A DNA stretch of 64,000 bases from Rotaria macrura (Eukaryota; Rotifera; Eurotatoria; Philodinida; Philodinidae). Made by a program: the position numbers and the translations under genes. The number at the start of each line of letters is the position of its first letter. The stretch's first letter is position 1. This document shows positions 33,886 through 48,199 of this stretch, piece by piece. The notes beneath the pieces were generated by a model. The model made no database searches. It was given only the letters and a program-made list of their open reading frames with translations, and was not told the origin of the DNA. The stretch is from the NCBI GenBank assembly GCA_900239685.1, contig OENT01000118.1:1-64000 (forward strand), in the 5' to 3' direction.

Positions 33886-36800
33886 ATGAATGTTGATAAT
33901 CGAGTTATTGCGTTGATTGATATGGATTGCTTTTATGTTCAAGTTGAACAAAGACTTCAGCCTGATTTTCTCGGTAAGCCATGTGGTGTTGCACAATATT
34001 ATACATGGAAAGGAGGTGGGTAAGTATAAGTTCTTGTTTTGTTTTGTTTTTTGGATAAGAAAAGAAAAATGATCATAAGTATATTGTTTTAGTCTTATTG
34101 CAGTTAATTATGAAGCTCGAGATTTTGGTGTCAAACGGGGTACATGATATTGTTCTGATTTGATTATAAAAATAAATAGATTTTCATTTGATACAGGCAT
34201 GCGAGGAGAACAAGCCAAAGAACTATGTCCAGATTTTCATGTATTTCATGTTCAAGAAGTTAATGGTAAAGCTAATTTAACTAGGTAAGAATAATTAAAT
34301 CGCTGTTCATAACCGATTTATATGTTTGTAAATGTTAATTGTAATGAGAAGACGTGATAGATTTTCATACGAAGAATATTAAATCATACGGTAAGAAATA
34401 TAATAATCATGAAATTTTTTACGTATATACAAAGAAATAAACACCTGTTATTTCAGTGATTTTTTGATTGACCCAGATTTATGTAAATGTAGAATAAACG
34501 TTTATTGAAATATGTTAAATTACCTTCTGAAACAAAAGAAACTGCCGATAAATTTGAATTTATTTTATTAGTTAACTTATGTTTAATGTGATCGTTAAGT
34601 CTGAAATCATACAGTGCAAGGTTATTGTAAAAACGAGGAATGCGAAATTATATTGATACATTCCTATGTTAAATAATTACGTACATCTGGATGAGTATGA
34701 GGTTGAGCATTGTCGAGAAAGAATTTCCCATCTTTTGTGTCTGATGTCTTTCTTTGTTATCATAATTCATCAGTGATAGATTTCGGAAAACTCTCAATAA
34801 AAGAAGTGAAATCAATCGTTATAAATCGTTTAAACTGTTTTTTTTTATATAGAAACGATACCATTCAGTTTTGTCAGATGTAAAAAACAAAGTTATCCTA
34901 GTAAATCTATTGTACCGAACAGTTTGTTTCTTGACTATTCACTTTCACTACTCTATGGAATGGAAGTGGACTTACGATCAACTATGAATCACTTGTACTC
35001 ATTGAACATACGCCGTATGAATCCATAAACAATATCCAATCTAGCTAAATCCCATCTTCCCAATTTTCTTCATGATGTTAAAGAGTACAACGTAATCATA
35101 TTATTTGAGCATTTTTTCTATGATTACTGATAACCTACAACAGTACCACTTTAATACTAATGTCCATCCATTTGAAAATCGATTTCGGACATCGAAACGA
35201 ATCTCAGTTTCAATAATCTTATGAATGAACTCTACAACTATTCCTAATATGATTGGTACGGTCAAGAATAGAGTTTTTATAAAAGCCGAAGAAATTAAAG
35301 GTCGCAAATATCATTTCAGTATACAATCGCTTCCCAATTTCGATTGAAGAAAAGCCTGAATATACCACCAAATGTACCTAGAAAGTTTCTAACACGAACC
35401 TTTCAAAAGTCGATCTGATATTTGTACTTTTTCGTACGTGTTAACAAGAATTCTTGTTCTTTTTTCTAATATCATAAGTTGATGAACTAAATATTTGAAT
35501 GTATTTTCAATATACACAATTGGGAATAGCGACACATACTTAATGATTCATAGTATTATTGATTAAGGTTACTTAGTTGCCACGTGTGAGTGTTAATCGA
35601 TGAATTGAGAAATTATTCACACCAGGTCAATGATTTCTGATGAGTGTATTCAGTTGGTCGTTATCTTGTTGACAGATGAAAGCGTCGCTCAGCAGTTGCT
35701 GACCTTACGACTTTACATATGGACCAGAAGTTCTGATATGTGTGTCGTTTGATAATATTTAGTCAAGTTTAAAAATAACATGGATAAGTAAGGTCATACT
35801 TAAAAGCAACTCCACACGCTCAGAGAAACATCATTGTTTTGCTTCTACTACTGTGTCCATTTTGAAGTATAAGCATATTGTAATGAAAAATCTTTGTGTA
35901 CTTGAGAGAATAAAATCGTTTTCAATCAATGTCATAAAAACATATGCTAGTGACTAGAGCATGAAAAGTTCCCCGTGCAGAATTTCGTTCTTTTGGAAAC
36001 GAAAACAAATACAACCGAGCAATATAACCCCTAACTTATCTTGCAGTACATATTTCTATTGTATCTTGCGTCATATTTGTTTGTTTTTTCTTATACCGTT
36101 CATTGCATATGATTGTGCAACTAAAAGTACAAAACAGTTACGAAATTTGTCATATCCGATTCACATTGTCATTGATAAAACAGGCTGTTATATATTCAAA
36201 AAAAAATAGACTCCTTCATTTTAAGTAAAAGTGTTTTCTCTTTTACAGATATCGTGATGCAAGTGCTGACGTTTTTCGTGTACTTAACGCAAATTTTAAA
36301 CTTGTCGAAAAAGCCAGTATCGATGAAGCGTACATTGATTTAACTGACGAAGTTCAAAAATTAAAAGATAAAAATCTTCAATTAGTGATAAACGATTTGA
36401 CGACAACACATTTGGCTGGTTTTACAACTAAAAATGAAGATGAACGAATAGAAATTCTTAATAAATGGTTGAATGATTGCAAATTAGATGAAGAACAACG
36501 AAATCTTGATCTTCTCCTAGGTGGTTATCTTGTTGAGCAGATTCGAAAAAAAGTTAAAGATGAAACAGGATTCTTTTGTTCAGCTGGTATCGCTCGAAAT
36601 AAAGTAAGACGAATAAATTTCATTTTGAAGATCAAATTGAAGGAAAACGTTTTTTTTTGTCAAAGATTTTAGCTAAATTATGTTGTGGATTTAATAAGCC
36701 AAAAAAACAAACGATTTTCCCACAGTCAGATATCGATCATGTATTTGATAAAATGCCAGTACAAAAGATGTAAAACACAATCAATTATTCTCCATCTAAT

Positions 36801-39201
36801 GACATCCATTGTATTGTTGTTGTTTTTTTTTCAGTCAAGGTTTAGGTGGCAAGGCTGGTGAACGTGTTACCGAATTATTTCAAGTTGAATACATAGGACA
36901 ATTAAGAAAATATTCACTTGATGTACTACAAACATCGATGGGTGAAAAAGATGGTTATTGGCTTTATAATTTAGTTCGAGGCATAGAAACTACACCTGTT
37001 AATAGTAGAAATTTATATAAATCAATATCTGCAAGTAAAAATTTTCCTGGAAAAACGTCTCTCGATACAATTGATAAGGTCAGAAATCAAGTGAATTCTA
37101 TTAAAATAATTCAACTTTTTAGTCTCTTGTTTAGATTCGTACCTGGTGTCATAATTTATCTGAAGAAGTTTTTAATCGCTTAGAAAAAGATCGTTCAGAG
37201 GTAAGATATCATAGAATTGAAAAATAATGTTATTCTTAATAGGTAATCATATATATCGCTTTTACATATGTCCTAATTGTCATTCCTAAGATATGAGATA
37301 CGTTTGTTCCATCACTAGATTGAATAACTAGAATTTCCTAGGAGTCTATCGATGATGATCGATTGTGAGTCATATTTTCAGAGTGAGTACTCAAATTTTT
37401 TCTTACTCATTTATAAAGTTATGCCATTCCTCAACGTTTTGTCATCCGTAGATTTTTTTTCTTCGTGATCTCATTCTTCCTATGATGTTCTTTTTTGTGC
37501 CACATATTCATCCTCAGAGACATTCATTTCGCATTCGTTCTTAAGTAAAAAAATTGAGCCGTCCGTAATATTTCGTATTGATTTATACGTCGTGTGCCAC
37601 GTAATCGTTGTCGACATAAGGAATTCACGTTTATTTTTTTTTGTGGTTGAATATCACTATCAATTAGTGTATGCTATACAGAGGAGTCTTTTTATACCAC
37701 ATAGCTTACCTATTAAAAATAAAATCGTTGTATTTGAAAGTGTCCATTGAACAAAGAATGGAGTTTACTCAAACATACTTTTGCCACGATTGAAGTTTTT
37801 TTTTTCTTGATTCTGTGTTCACATTATCATCGGAAAGTTTATGTACATAAACAAGACTAGAGTGTATAACACAATATTTCAAAACATCTAGGATTAGCAC
37901 AGTTCAAACTATGGATTAATAAAAGTGATTAACATCAGGTAATCTATGTAGTCGCATGATTGACATAGATGAAATATTAGTTGGATATGCAAATTTATAT
38001 ATTTGTAGACATATCATGATCGTGAAAGTATTTTTAATCTCGATTTCTCGGTCTCCCATAAACTTCAATGTCAATTCCTTTTGTAGCATAACACTATAGG
38101 AAATGTATGATTCAATAATTCATTCGTAAGGTGTAATTGTTTCATCCAACAATTATTCAGTTAGAGAGCTAGCATGAATAATAACAGTGCATACTATTAA
38201 TAATATCGATCCATTTCTATGAGTTCTAATTCTAAGAATAAATAACATGGTCAAAGGAAACTTTCGATCAAATCCTCACATTAGTATTCATCATTGGTTT
38301 TTTTGTTCAACTGAGATCTCCGAATGTTTCTAATCGGCGACAGACTTGCGTTCGAAATACATTTATTTCTCAAACATTAGTTTTATTTTTCGTACTAGAA
38401 ATGATATTTTGTCATACTATTTTCTAGAATAAACGTCGTGCTAAACTTCTAACCGTAACATTTACGTTAGTAACCAATGAAACCATAGGTCGCTCATGTC
38501 CCATAAACGAATATTCTATTGATCGATTTGCTAACGATACATTACGAGTATTAAAACAATTCAATAAAAATTCTTCGACATCAAATATTTACACACCAGC
38601 AATAATTCATCTTGGTATAAGTGCCGGAAAATTTCTCGATAGTCTCAATACAAAAACTATAGCTGATTTATTTTCTAAACAAACATCTAAAACGGGAAGA
38701 ATAACATCTACCGAAAATACAAGTCATTGGCAGAAAGAACAAGAAGATGATGATACTATTGATAATGAGGACAGCGAAAACGAAGAAACTAGTCAAGTGA
38801 AATCAATCATTAGAAATACATCATCGACTGATCAAGGTGAATTTTTTCGTAAATTTCAAAAATTTGATGAACCAATACAAAATCAATCAAAGTCAGATAT
38901 CAAAACAACGTCGTCAATAACATCATTCTTCTCTCGTTATACAACAAATGAAAATATATCAGATTCTTCATCTGATCAATTCGATGATCGCTATACAACT
39001 TGTTCAAAATGTCACAAAGCCATTCTAGTGTGGAATATGCCTGAACATGAAGATTATCATTATGCACAGGAATTACAAAAGGAAGAAAATAAATCGCCTG
39101 TTATTCAAATATCTAAAACGACAAAGCGTAAAACTGATAACGAAAAGAAAATTAATAATAACACACTTGATTCATTTATAAACAAAAAACCGAAAAATTA
39201 A
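33886..39201 (+). CDS. POLH: DNA polymerase eta (Y-family translesion polymerase)
   Basis: Eight exons: 33886-34019, 34093-34139, 34197-34284, 36249-36603, 36666-36769, 36835-37078, 37135-37200 and 38428-39201, giving 603 residues. The order is that of animal Pol eta. Metal-binding palm residues are in LIDMDCFYVQVE (Asp12) and ASIDEAYIDL (Asp115, Glu116). The fingers hold WKGGGLIAVNYEARDFGVKR, and the thumb/HhH region has QGLGGKAGERV. The little finger is spread over SASKNFPGKTSL and the start of exon 8 (KLLTVTFTLVTNE). The C-terminal tail is acidic and Ser-rich with a PIP-like SSITSFFSRY (Phe513/514). It also holds a UBZ3 ubiquitin-binding finger, CSKC...H-x3-H (Cys538, Cys541, His553, His557), with the typical VWNMPEHEDYH. 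It ends TLDSFINKKPKN, possibly a second PCNA contact or nuclear signal. It bypasses UV photoproducts by inserting opposite damaged template at stalled forks. Introns 3 (1.96 kb) and 7 (1.23 kb) are unusually long for this locus. A TATATAAAT lies only about 8 nt before the ATG, too close to be the promoter of this start. Confidence 0.95.
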
Positions 39202-39282
39202 TTGTATTTGACTATTTAAAATATGCATATGAAAAATTGTATAGTTCAGTAAGACAATCATTATTTTCCTTTTCTTTTTCTA

Positions 39283-42200
39283 GATTCTATTTAAATCTAT
39301 GTATCAAACTATATTCAATCATTATTTTCTTATTTATTATCATGACAATATCAATTTTGGATTTACCCGATGATATTCTAGTTAATTTTTTTTCTCAATA
39401 TGTTTCTGAAAAGGACCTATGTCGATTGGAACAAGTCTGTCACAAATTTTATGATATACTGAATAGTTATAAGCTGCCGTGGAAAAATGCACTTACCAAG
39501 TTAACAAATGTTTATCATTCCCAATTGAAAAATGCTGCTGGATGTCCATCATTACAGGTAGAATAAAACAGGAGTATAATCAATATCATTTTCATTCCGA
39601 TTTGTATTGAAATCTAACTCGATTCAGTTGATCGTTTACCCAATTCATTTGTAATTACGTCTTTTTTTTCCATCACCAAAAGTTCTAGCACTTCATCTTG
39701 TGTTGCGATTAGTAATTTTCAAGTAATTATACTTGAGCTTTCATTCTTGAATCTGGTCCATGATAGCAAGAATGTGAAAATCGATTCGGAAAATAATCCA
39801 AAAAATCAGAAATCTTTTGCTTGAAGTGCTTATTAAAAGAATTAGAACTGCAGCAAAAACTAGAGGACATGAAAGGAACATTTTCTAATCTCAACAAAGT
39901 AAACTAAATGAATATAATTAGTGTTGTCCTCCTATTAATACCGATTATTCATATATTACTTGAGAGGTATAGAAAAACTATGATCGAGGATCTACTTTTG
40001 TTTAAAATCATAGGTGAAACATTTTTATCGTAGAAAAGAAAAATTATATGGATGCAATTGTCACAGACATTATAGTTTTCAATGAAGATTCTTCTGAAAT
40101 GACTTGGACAACTCTCTCTCTCTATAATATCATCTGTGAATATCAGACATGTACGAACCATTTCAAGAAATCATCGGGTGCACAACCGTTGTGTCACTGT
40201 ATGAATTGAGAAATAGTTCAAATTCTCACTTTTCCTCACCATTAAAAATATCCTTCCTGAAGAGTTAATGGAGTGTCCGCACACTACCACTGAGTAGATT
40301 GAAAAGAATATCTTTTTAAATGCTTCCAAGATTTATCGATCGAATTACGTAACAATGAAGATGCTTTTTTTTTGTTACCATATTAGAAATTTTCGATCAG
40401 AGATAATAAGAAAAAATTTTGATTGTTTTCATATCGCCTGTTCGATCTCTGTAACAAGCTGTTCTATCAAAATCGTAGCTTATTACATGATCGAAATCAA
40501 TCAGAAATACATGACAACTATTACATCTTCATCTAAAACATGTTTTCTAAAGCTTTGGCAATTTTTAATCAATGTCAATCATCACGAATAATCAATTCAT
40601 TAGTCTACAACTTGAGTTCGACTGATATTATTGAAGATTTAGTTTTGTAATAAAATTTACTTTAATGTACGAATCTTTCATTATTTTCTTTATCGACTTT
40701 CATAAGAATTTGCCGTATGTATATCGGATGGTGAACAAAATTCATGTAATAAACGAATCTTTTTTCATGAATAATGTCTCTCATAAACATCAATTATTTC
40801 CTATCATTCAAACATGAACACTAACAAAACTTCTTATTTTTTAGAACGTTCGCCATTCTCTTCCAACATTTTCTCATCAATTTCATCTTCCTGATAGTTA
40901 TCCCTACGAAGTTCTATACGACCGTTTAAATGATTTCCCTCATTTACTACCAAATGATAATCGTCCGACATCGAATGGTTTAAAATGTTGTTCAAAACTT
41001 GACTGTGACATAACTCGTCTGACAAATAATTATCATTATTTAACATCATTATCATATCATTGGACAAGAACAAATGATCATGTAAATACTACAATAATAA
41101 ACTTCACTCGTCGTGCTCAAACATCATTAATTCAATACGATGAACATAATCATCAACTTTGGTTTACACATCATCGTGCATTACGCTGTTTAAATATACC
41201 AACAAACCAAATTAATTATTCCTATGATTCTGATTACGATGATATACTCTGTTATAAAGTCTACAATGATCATTTAATATGTTTAGCAACTGGAAATCAA
41301 CTAAGAATAATCTGTCAACAAACACATAATATTCATTCATGTAACAGTAATCAAAATTCAGAGATTTCGCCCGGTGAACGTGATGATATACTTTCATTAG
41401 ATATTTATACGAATGACAACGAACGATATTTAATATTAAATGGTTCGCGTGACCATAAAGTTTCGAGTAAGTCAAAACAATAAATGTAACATTACCCATA
41501 AGTTAGTTTCGAGATCACGAAAGATTTACGAAGTCACTATTTTTATTGATTGCATCACAATTACGTTCAAACATTTTGCGTAAAGTAAATATCGAAATTG
41601 CAAACAAATCAATATCAGATCTTCTCATCTTATGCACTGTGTATTTGTTGGCTCAGAAAGAAAACACTTGTTCGAGCTACAATTTTAGGAAATCTTAATT
41701 ATTATTAAACCTATATATATGCATAATATTAGGTCAAAATATCATCATTCGATTTTCCCAAAATCTACTCCTCTATGAACCTAAATTTCAGTCACATAGC
41801 TATAACTTGAGAAAGAAAATAAAATCTAGATTTTAGAAGAATCTCTCGTACTTGTTTGAGAACTAATTTGTGTCAATTACTGAAACTCGATAACTAGCAT
41901 GCACTTGAAGATGTTCGCTCGATAGATAAGTTCTAAGCATGTAGAAACTTTATATTATTACATGTAGGTGACTTTTACTTTCTTCTTACGCATAGTAAAT
42001 TATTACTAGGTTTGTTTACATTTTGATCAACTGCCAATTTTATTGCGAAAAATAGAATTCTATCTTAGATTTGAATTTGATAGACTTGAAAATAATTCTA
42101 TATTGATCAGATTGACTGTTTGATGTAGTACAGCATAGTTTAGAAAACAAACTCTAATATAGTTTTCATCGAATTCAATTGTCAATGAGAACATAATCTT

Positions 42201-43190
42201 CATCAAACAAAATTGAAAAATATTTACAGAGAAAATAGCAAGTTTTAATCAAATGAATGTTAAATTATTAAGTATGAATACATAGAACTGGTGACTTTCA
42301 TTGGTGAAAAAAGCTACGATTAGATGCTTTGACGTGCAAGAACTAAATCTGATGGCCACTGCATTTCATCTAAACGACATGTGGAAGTACGTTCGCTATG
42401 ATGTTTCTGCATAATAGAAGACAATTTTCTAGAATAAAACTAATAAGCTTATTTTAAAAATGAAAATTCTTTCTGAGACATGATCTTCGATATATTTCTT
42501 ATTTAAAATTTGATTTCGTTTCTTCTTCAGTGACAACTTTTGATATGTCATCTGAAACCAATCAACTTGTATGGCGTACAAAAGTCGATGATCGTGTTCT
42601 ATGTAGTCGTTTTACAAATGATGGACATTACGCTCTGATTGGTACAGGTGGTACATCAAGTCTTTATCCATTACTTTTGTTTAATACTGAAAAAGCTGCA
42701 CCGATACATGTATGTTTGTTTTTCTAAATCGAAAAGCATTTTAACTTTTATGTTTGTTCTTATCTAGCTTTACAATGCTCAGTATCGTCTTGGTGCTGGT
42801 GTACGTTGTATTGAATGGGCATCATCGAATGTATTTATTGCTGCTGGTTTTGACAATCAATTTAAAGAATTTGATATACGTACCGGAAAATGTCATTATA
42901 CATTCAATGACGACTATGGCAATGACTATTGTTCATTAGCGGTATCAGTTGATAACACTGATACGTCAAATGGAGTTATTCTTGGTTGTAATCATCATTC
43001 AACAGTTCGTTTAGTTAATCGAAAACAACGTCAATTACAAAAAGTATTTTTTGTCTCAAAACAAACCAGTCCAGTACATAGTTTGGCTGTTACATCTGAA
43101 TATTTATTTGCATCTGTTGATCGATCAATAGTTGCATTAGATTTTACAGGGTACAATGAACAATTGCGAAGAATTCATTTCAAATTCTGA
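39283..43190 (+). CDS. F-box protein with WD-repeat-like C-terminus (FBXW4-like)
   Basis: Coding exons 39342-39557, 40845-41466, 42531-42709 and 42768-43190 give 479 residues. The feature start (39283) marks an acceptor (TTTTTCTAG) 59 nt before the ATG, probably the 5' end of the mature mRNA. Residues 4-40 form an F-box (ILDLPDDILVNFFSQYV, LCRLEQVCHKFYDI), which would bind Skp1 in an SCF ubiquitin ligase. The rest shows degenerate WD-like blades: residues around LWFTHHRALRC, LVWRTKVDDRVLCSRFTNDG, IEWASSNVFIAAGFDNQFKEFDIRTGKC, and a final VHSLAVTSEYLFASVDRSIVALDF. The order is compatible with FBXW4, but blade motifs are weak, so the orthologue name is withheld. It lies 140 bp after POLH on the same strand. 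Introns 1 and 2 are about 1.29 and 1.06 kb. Confidence 0.8.
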
Positions 43191-46079
43191 TAAACAAAAA
43201 TAATAACTGGATACTAATTCATATATTTCTCTTTTAAATACAAATTTTTTATTATTTTTGAAATAAAATAATCTGAAAATATTTTTCTAACAACAATCGA
43301 AAATGATACATATAAATTCAAATCGTCTATCTCTTACCATGCTTGTATACTTCAATGTATTCAATATAAGTACGAAAATTGAGAAAAAAAGACTTTAGTT
43401 TTACATGTCTTAAAGTAGAATCTATGAAAATATTGCGGAGTTTTATTTATATGTAAAAACGTACATTCTACTAGAACATGATAGTACTTTTTCTTTTAAA
43501 CTTGTCTCATTAAATGTCAACATATTCGTCTTCGTCAGAATTAAATACTTATAATGATTGTCAAAATTTGAATAAACGAAAAATACTGAACATGTGTATT
43601 TTTGCTTTTCTCGACGATATAGTACTTATAAAATCATCTAACAAAAAAGAAATGTTTTCTATCAAAAAACAGTATGCAATCCCCATCATGTAGATCTTAA
43701 TCTTCGTTTATATTTTCGAGATGATTATGGCGTAATAATAGTGCATGTCCTTTGAAAGTTATATTTAGATAGTATTAGCAGTCTACCGAAATTTCACAAA
43801 TACGATAAGAAAACTTTCCTTTTCAATTAGAAAATGTTTGATGATCTGATTCTTCATAGGATGCGATAAAAATATATGTTTAATGATAGTTTCTCAATCT
43901 GAATGATGTCGAGAGATATCATGTCAATATGGTAAAATACTACTTAAAAATCAGCAAGAAAAATTTTGCCTATGCTTATTGTGATATGTGGAAATACTTT
44001 CCTTTTTCATCGTTACGGAGAGAAATCATGCATTAACTAAAAATACAATACTTATTGAAAGAAAAATAAAAGAGTTCACACTGGTTGTGTTAATATTTCT
44101 TTTCTTGTGTCTTTCTATGTCATGCTCTTAATGCTCGTTCTTTTTCTTGCTTTTGAAAACAATGCATAGTCTAAATGTTCCTTGTTCAACATTCGTGTGC
44201 TTGCTTTACATATCGGCATTAGATAAAAAGACTATCAAAAAAACAGAGTCACATGATTACCAATAAACTGCACACTAGATTGTTGCTTTTCTTAAATCTA
44301 TGTTATTGTCATAAAACATATAGATCTCTGTATTACGTATCATCAAAACAAAATTCATTATCTCTATTGATATCGAGTATTTACCTATTGAGTTGACCAC
44401 ATAAATGTTTGAACCTTGTCAATAACACATGGTAATACTATCGTACTGCATCAATACACTGACAAAAAAACACCACTTACTTGTTTGTAGTTATGATTCT
44501 CTTTTCATTCAAATACGAATAATTGTTACTAGTTTTCTTGTGAATGTATAAAATGATCTAAATCATATCAATGCAGATATCAGTGCATGCGCTCGTCATC
44601 TTATAGCGAATCAATCATTGTATTTTATTTAGTTGAAAATTACAGATATATGTAGTGTTGAATCTCAGGCCAATGAATTTATAAATATGATAGTCATCAG
44701 CGTTCATTGATTCAAATAATGTGTTTTATTTATTCATTTTTAAGCGATAAAGCGCAATTCAATACGCTCTTATTATCGTTCATTGTTTACTAAAGAAAGA
44801 ATAAAACAATGCGTTTTTTTTTCTAATACAAACTGTAGTTGATATTGCAAGCTAGCTATTCAGTCGAACTTATTGTATATACTATCTAGTGAACAAGTTA
44901 TGTAATAAATGTTTACTAGTTAATCAATTATGAAGCACTTCAAAGTCTCCGAATTCATTGGTTTGTCAGTGTAAATCTTTCATTAATTCTTTAATGAATC
45001 AGATATCTGTACTTGCAATAGACAACTTATAGTAAATACACTTCATATAGTCACCTATTTCTGTGACATTCTTTGAAAATTTATAAATCACTGCTGTTAA
45101 CATTGCATTACAACCTATTTCGGCATAACGCGTCACACGCTATAGTTTCAAGCGCGATTCTTTTTACTGATCGACTCAATCTAGTTGTCGTAATTGTAAA
45201 TGACGAAGAATGTCGAGAAAATAATACAGTGGCATTAACAGCGGAGAATTTTCAGTGAATTTAAGATCATTCGATGAGACTGTTCGACACATATTCCAAT
45301 GAGATGACTTAATCAATCTCGGTGTGTAAAGTTGCTGTTAACCAAAACCAGACATATCGAACATTATGAATTTTGGTGAATGTCTTAGATACTTGCATCA
45401 CTGAATAAAACATACGAGAGAAAGTTTCTCCTATTCTATGATCTACTGAATAATTCCAATTACAGAATACGATTGTAATCCAGTAACAATACTATGAATT
45501 CCATTGTCGATTGTATCAATTGAAAATGTGTGCTACAAAAGTAAATTTAAATCAATTTTATGTTCGTATTTGTTTCTCTCTAAATCTTTTCTATTTTACT
45601 ACCTGAAATGAAAACTTTTTAGAGAGAACGATACTTATACAGAAAATTTTATCTCGACTTCTACTATTCTTCATTGTTTTTAGAAGCTTGCATCGATACA
45701 AATCTTCCCAACATCTTATTCACGTATGTAAATTTACATATTTACTCTTACAAAGATCAAGTTTGAGGTGATATACTAAATTATGTCAACTAATGTTTTT
45801 CATGGAAGAAATTTATTTTCTTGACGATGATTCGAATCTTTCACGTATGCGAGAATTTAAAAACAACAAATAATATAAGAAATCCGTATATGTTATTCGG
45901 TTGATGATATTCTTTTATCCTTTTTTCTTTTTTTTTTGTTTCTTCATAGAATATAACGAAACACACTAGCCCGACGTGTTCAAAACAATAATAATAACAT
46001 AAAAACTAAAAGAATAACACATATTCAGCGATCTTTCTGTTATCATTATTTTGTGTCGTTGGGCTGTGAGATGTTGATT
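43191..46079. other. Intergenic between convergent genes, nothing seen
   Basis: AT-rich. An AATAAA lies shortly after the F-box gene stop (about 43262-43268) and may serve as its poly(A) signal. No gene or repeat is supported. Confidence 0.55.
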
Positions 46080-47117
<1,038 letters not shown>

Positions 47118-48199
47118 GATGGTAGATTTTTGTTTTTCTCACACGAAAAGGAGATCGAAGAAACTGACCTAGAAATACAAGAAGACAAAAAAAGAATCGA
47201 TGCCGTGAAAAATATATAAGTTTCATAATAAACGATGTTAGTTGTTTTCTTTTTTTTTAAATGTAAAATGGTCTCTCCTTCTTTAGCCATATTCAGTTAC
47301 ATGTTTAAAAGTCCTCTCATATTGTTCTTTTGATTTTTCCGATTGGTTGAAAGACGTTTCCATGATGGTTGGCCAATATTAAAATCCAGAGAATACTTTT
47401 TCCAACAAGTTATGGATGATGGATGTCAGAATAGGACGGAGAGGGAAAGCAAAAAAGCACTATAAATCGAAGAAGAGATTGCCAACAAAATGGAAAGAAT
47501 AAACTACGGCAATTTTTATCGTTGGATTAATCGATCAATCTTGTGCAATTTTTGAAGTTAAACAAAAGAAACTCTTTTGTTTGACCTGTGTCCATTGATG
47601 ACTTAATATTTACTGTTCTTTTTTAAAATAAAAATCGATCAACGTATATGAAAATTGTGATTTGAGAGATGACATTTATTCAGAGTTCATACATGATTTA
47701 TCAAGTGGCACCTCAGTAAATACTGCACTCCACCATTTCCTTTTTTCTCTTCTTCTTAGTTCCTCTTCACACATAGAAGTTATGTTCGAGCTTATGGTTT
47801 AATTGAATTAATAATGTCACTCTTCACATCATCATCGATTAATTTCTCTTGGGATCGGAGGTGATGGAAGCGAAGACTTTTACAAGCACTGATGTCAATA
47901 ATAGATGCAATATTCTGCAATTGCTTTCGCATGACATGCGCTATAGTTTTATGGTTTGACTAGAGGTTGAAGCAAAGAGAAAAGAAGAGAAGAATAAGTA
48001 ATTCTCGATGTTTGATGTAATCTTTGTATATGGCAAGTCGATCGGTCGTCTAATGCATGAAGACAAAGAGAGGCAATGGGTCGAACGAATTGATTCGATC
48101 ATCAATACAAAATTTTTTTTTTGTACATATATTAAAAGTACAGAGAACAGAGAGAAGGTCACACAAAATTTATTCTCGTGTGTCAGACGCGTATACTAA
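47118..48199. other. Divergent promoter region between RPS5 and the winged-helix/phosphorylase gene
   Basis: About 1.08 kb separates the two start codons. A pyrimidine stretch and acceptor (47168) precede the RPS5 start. I see no other defined element. Confidence 0.5.
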
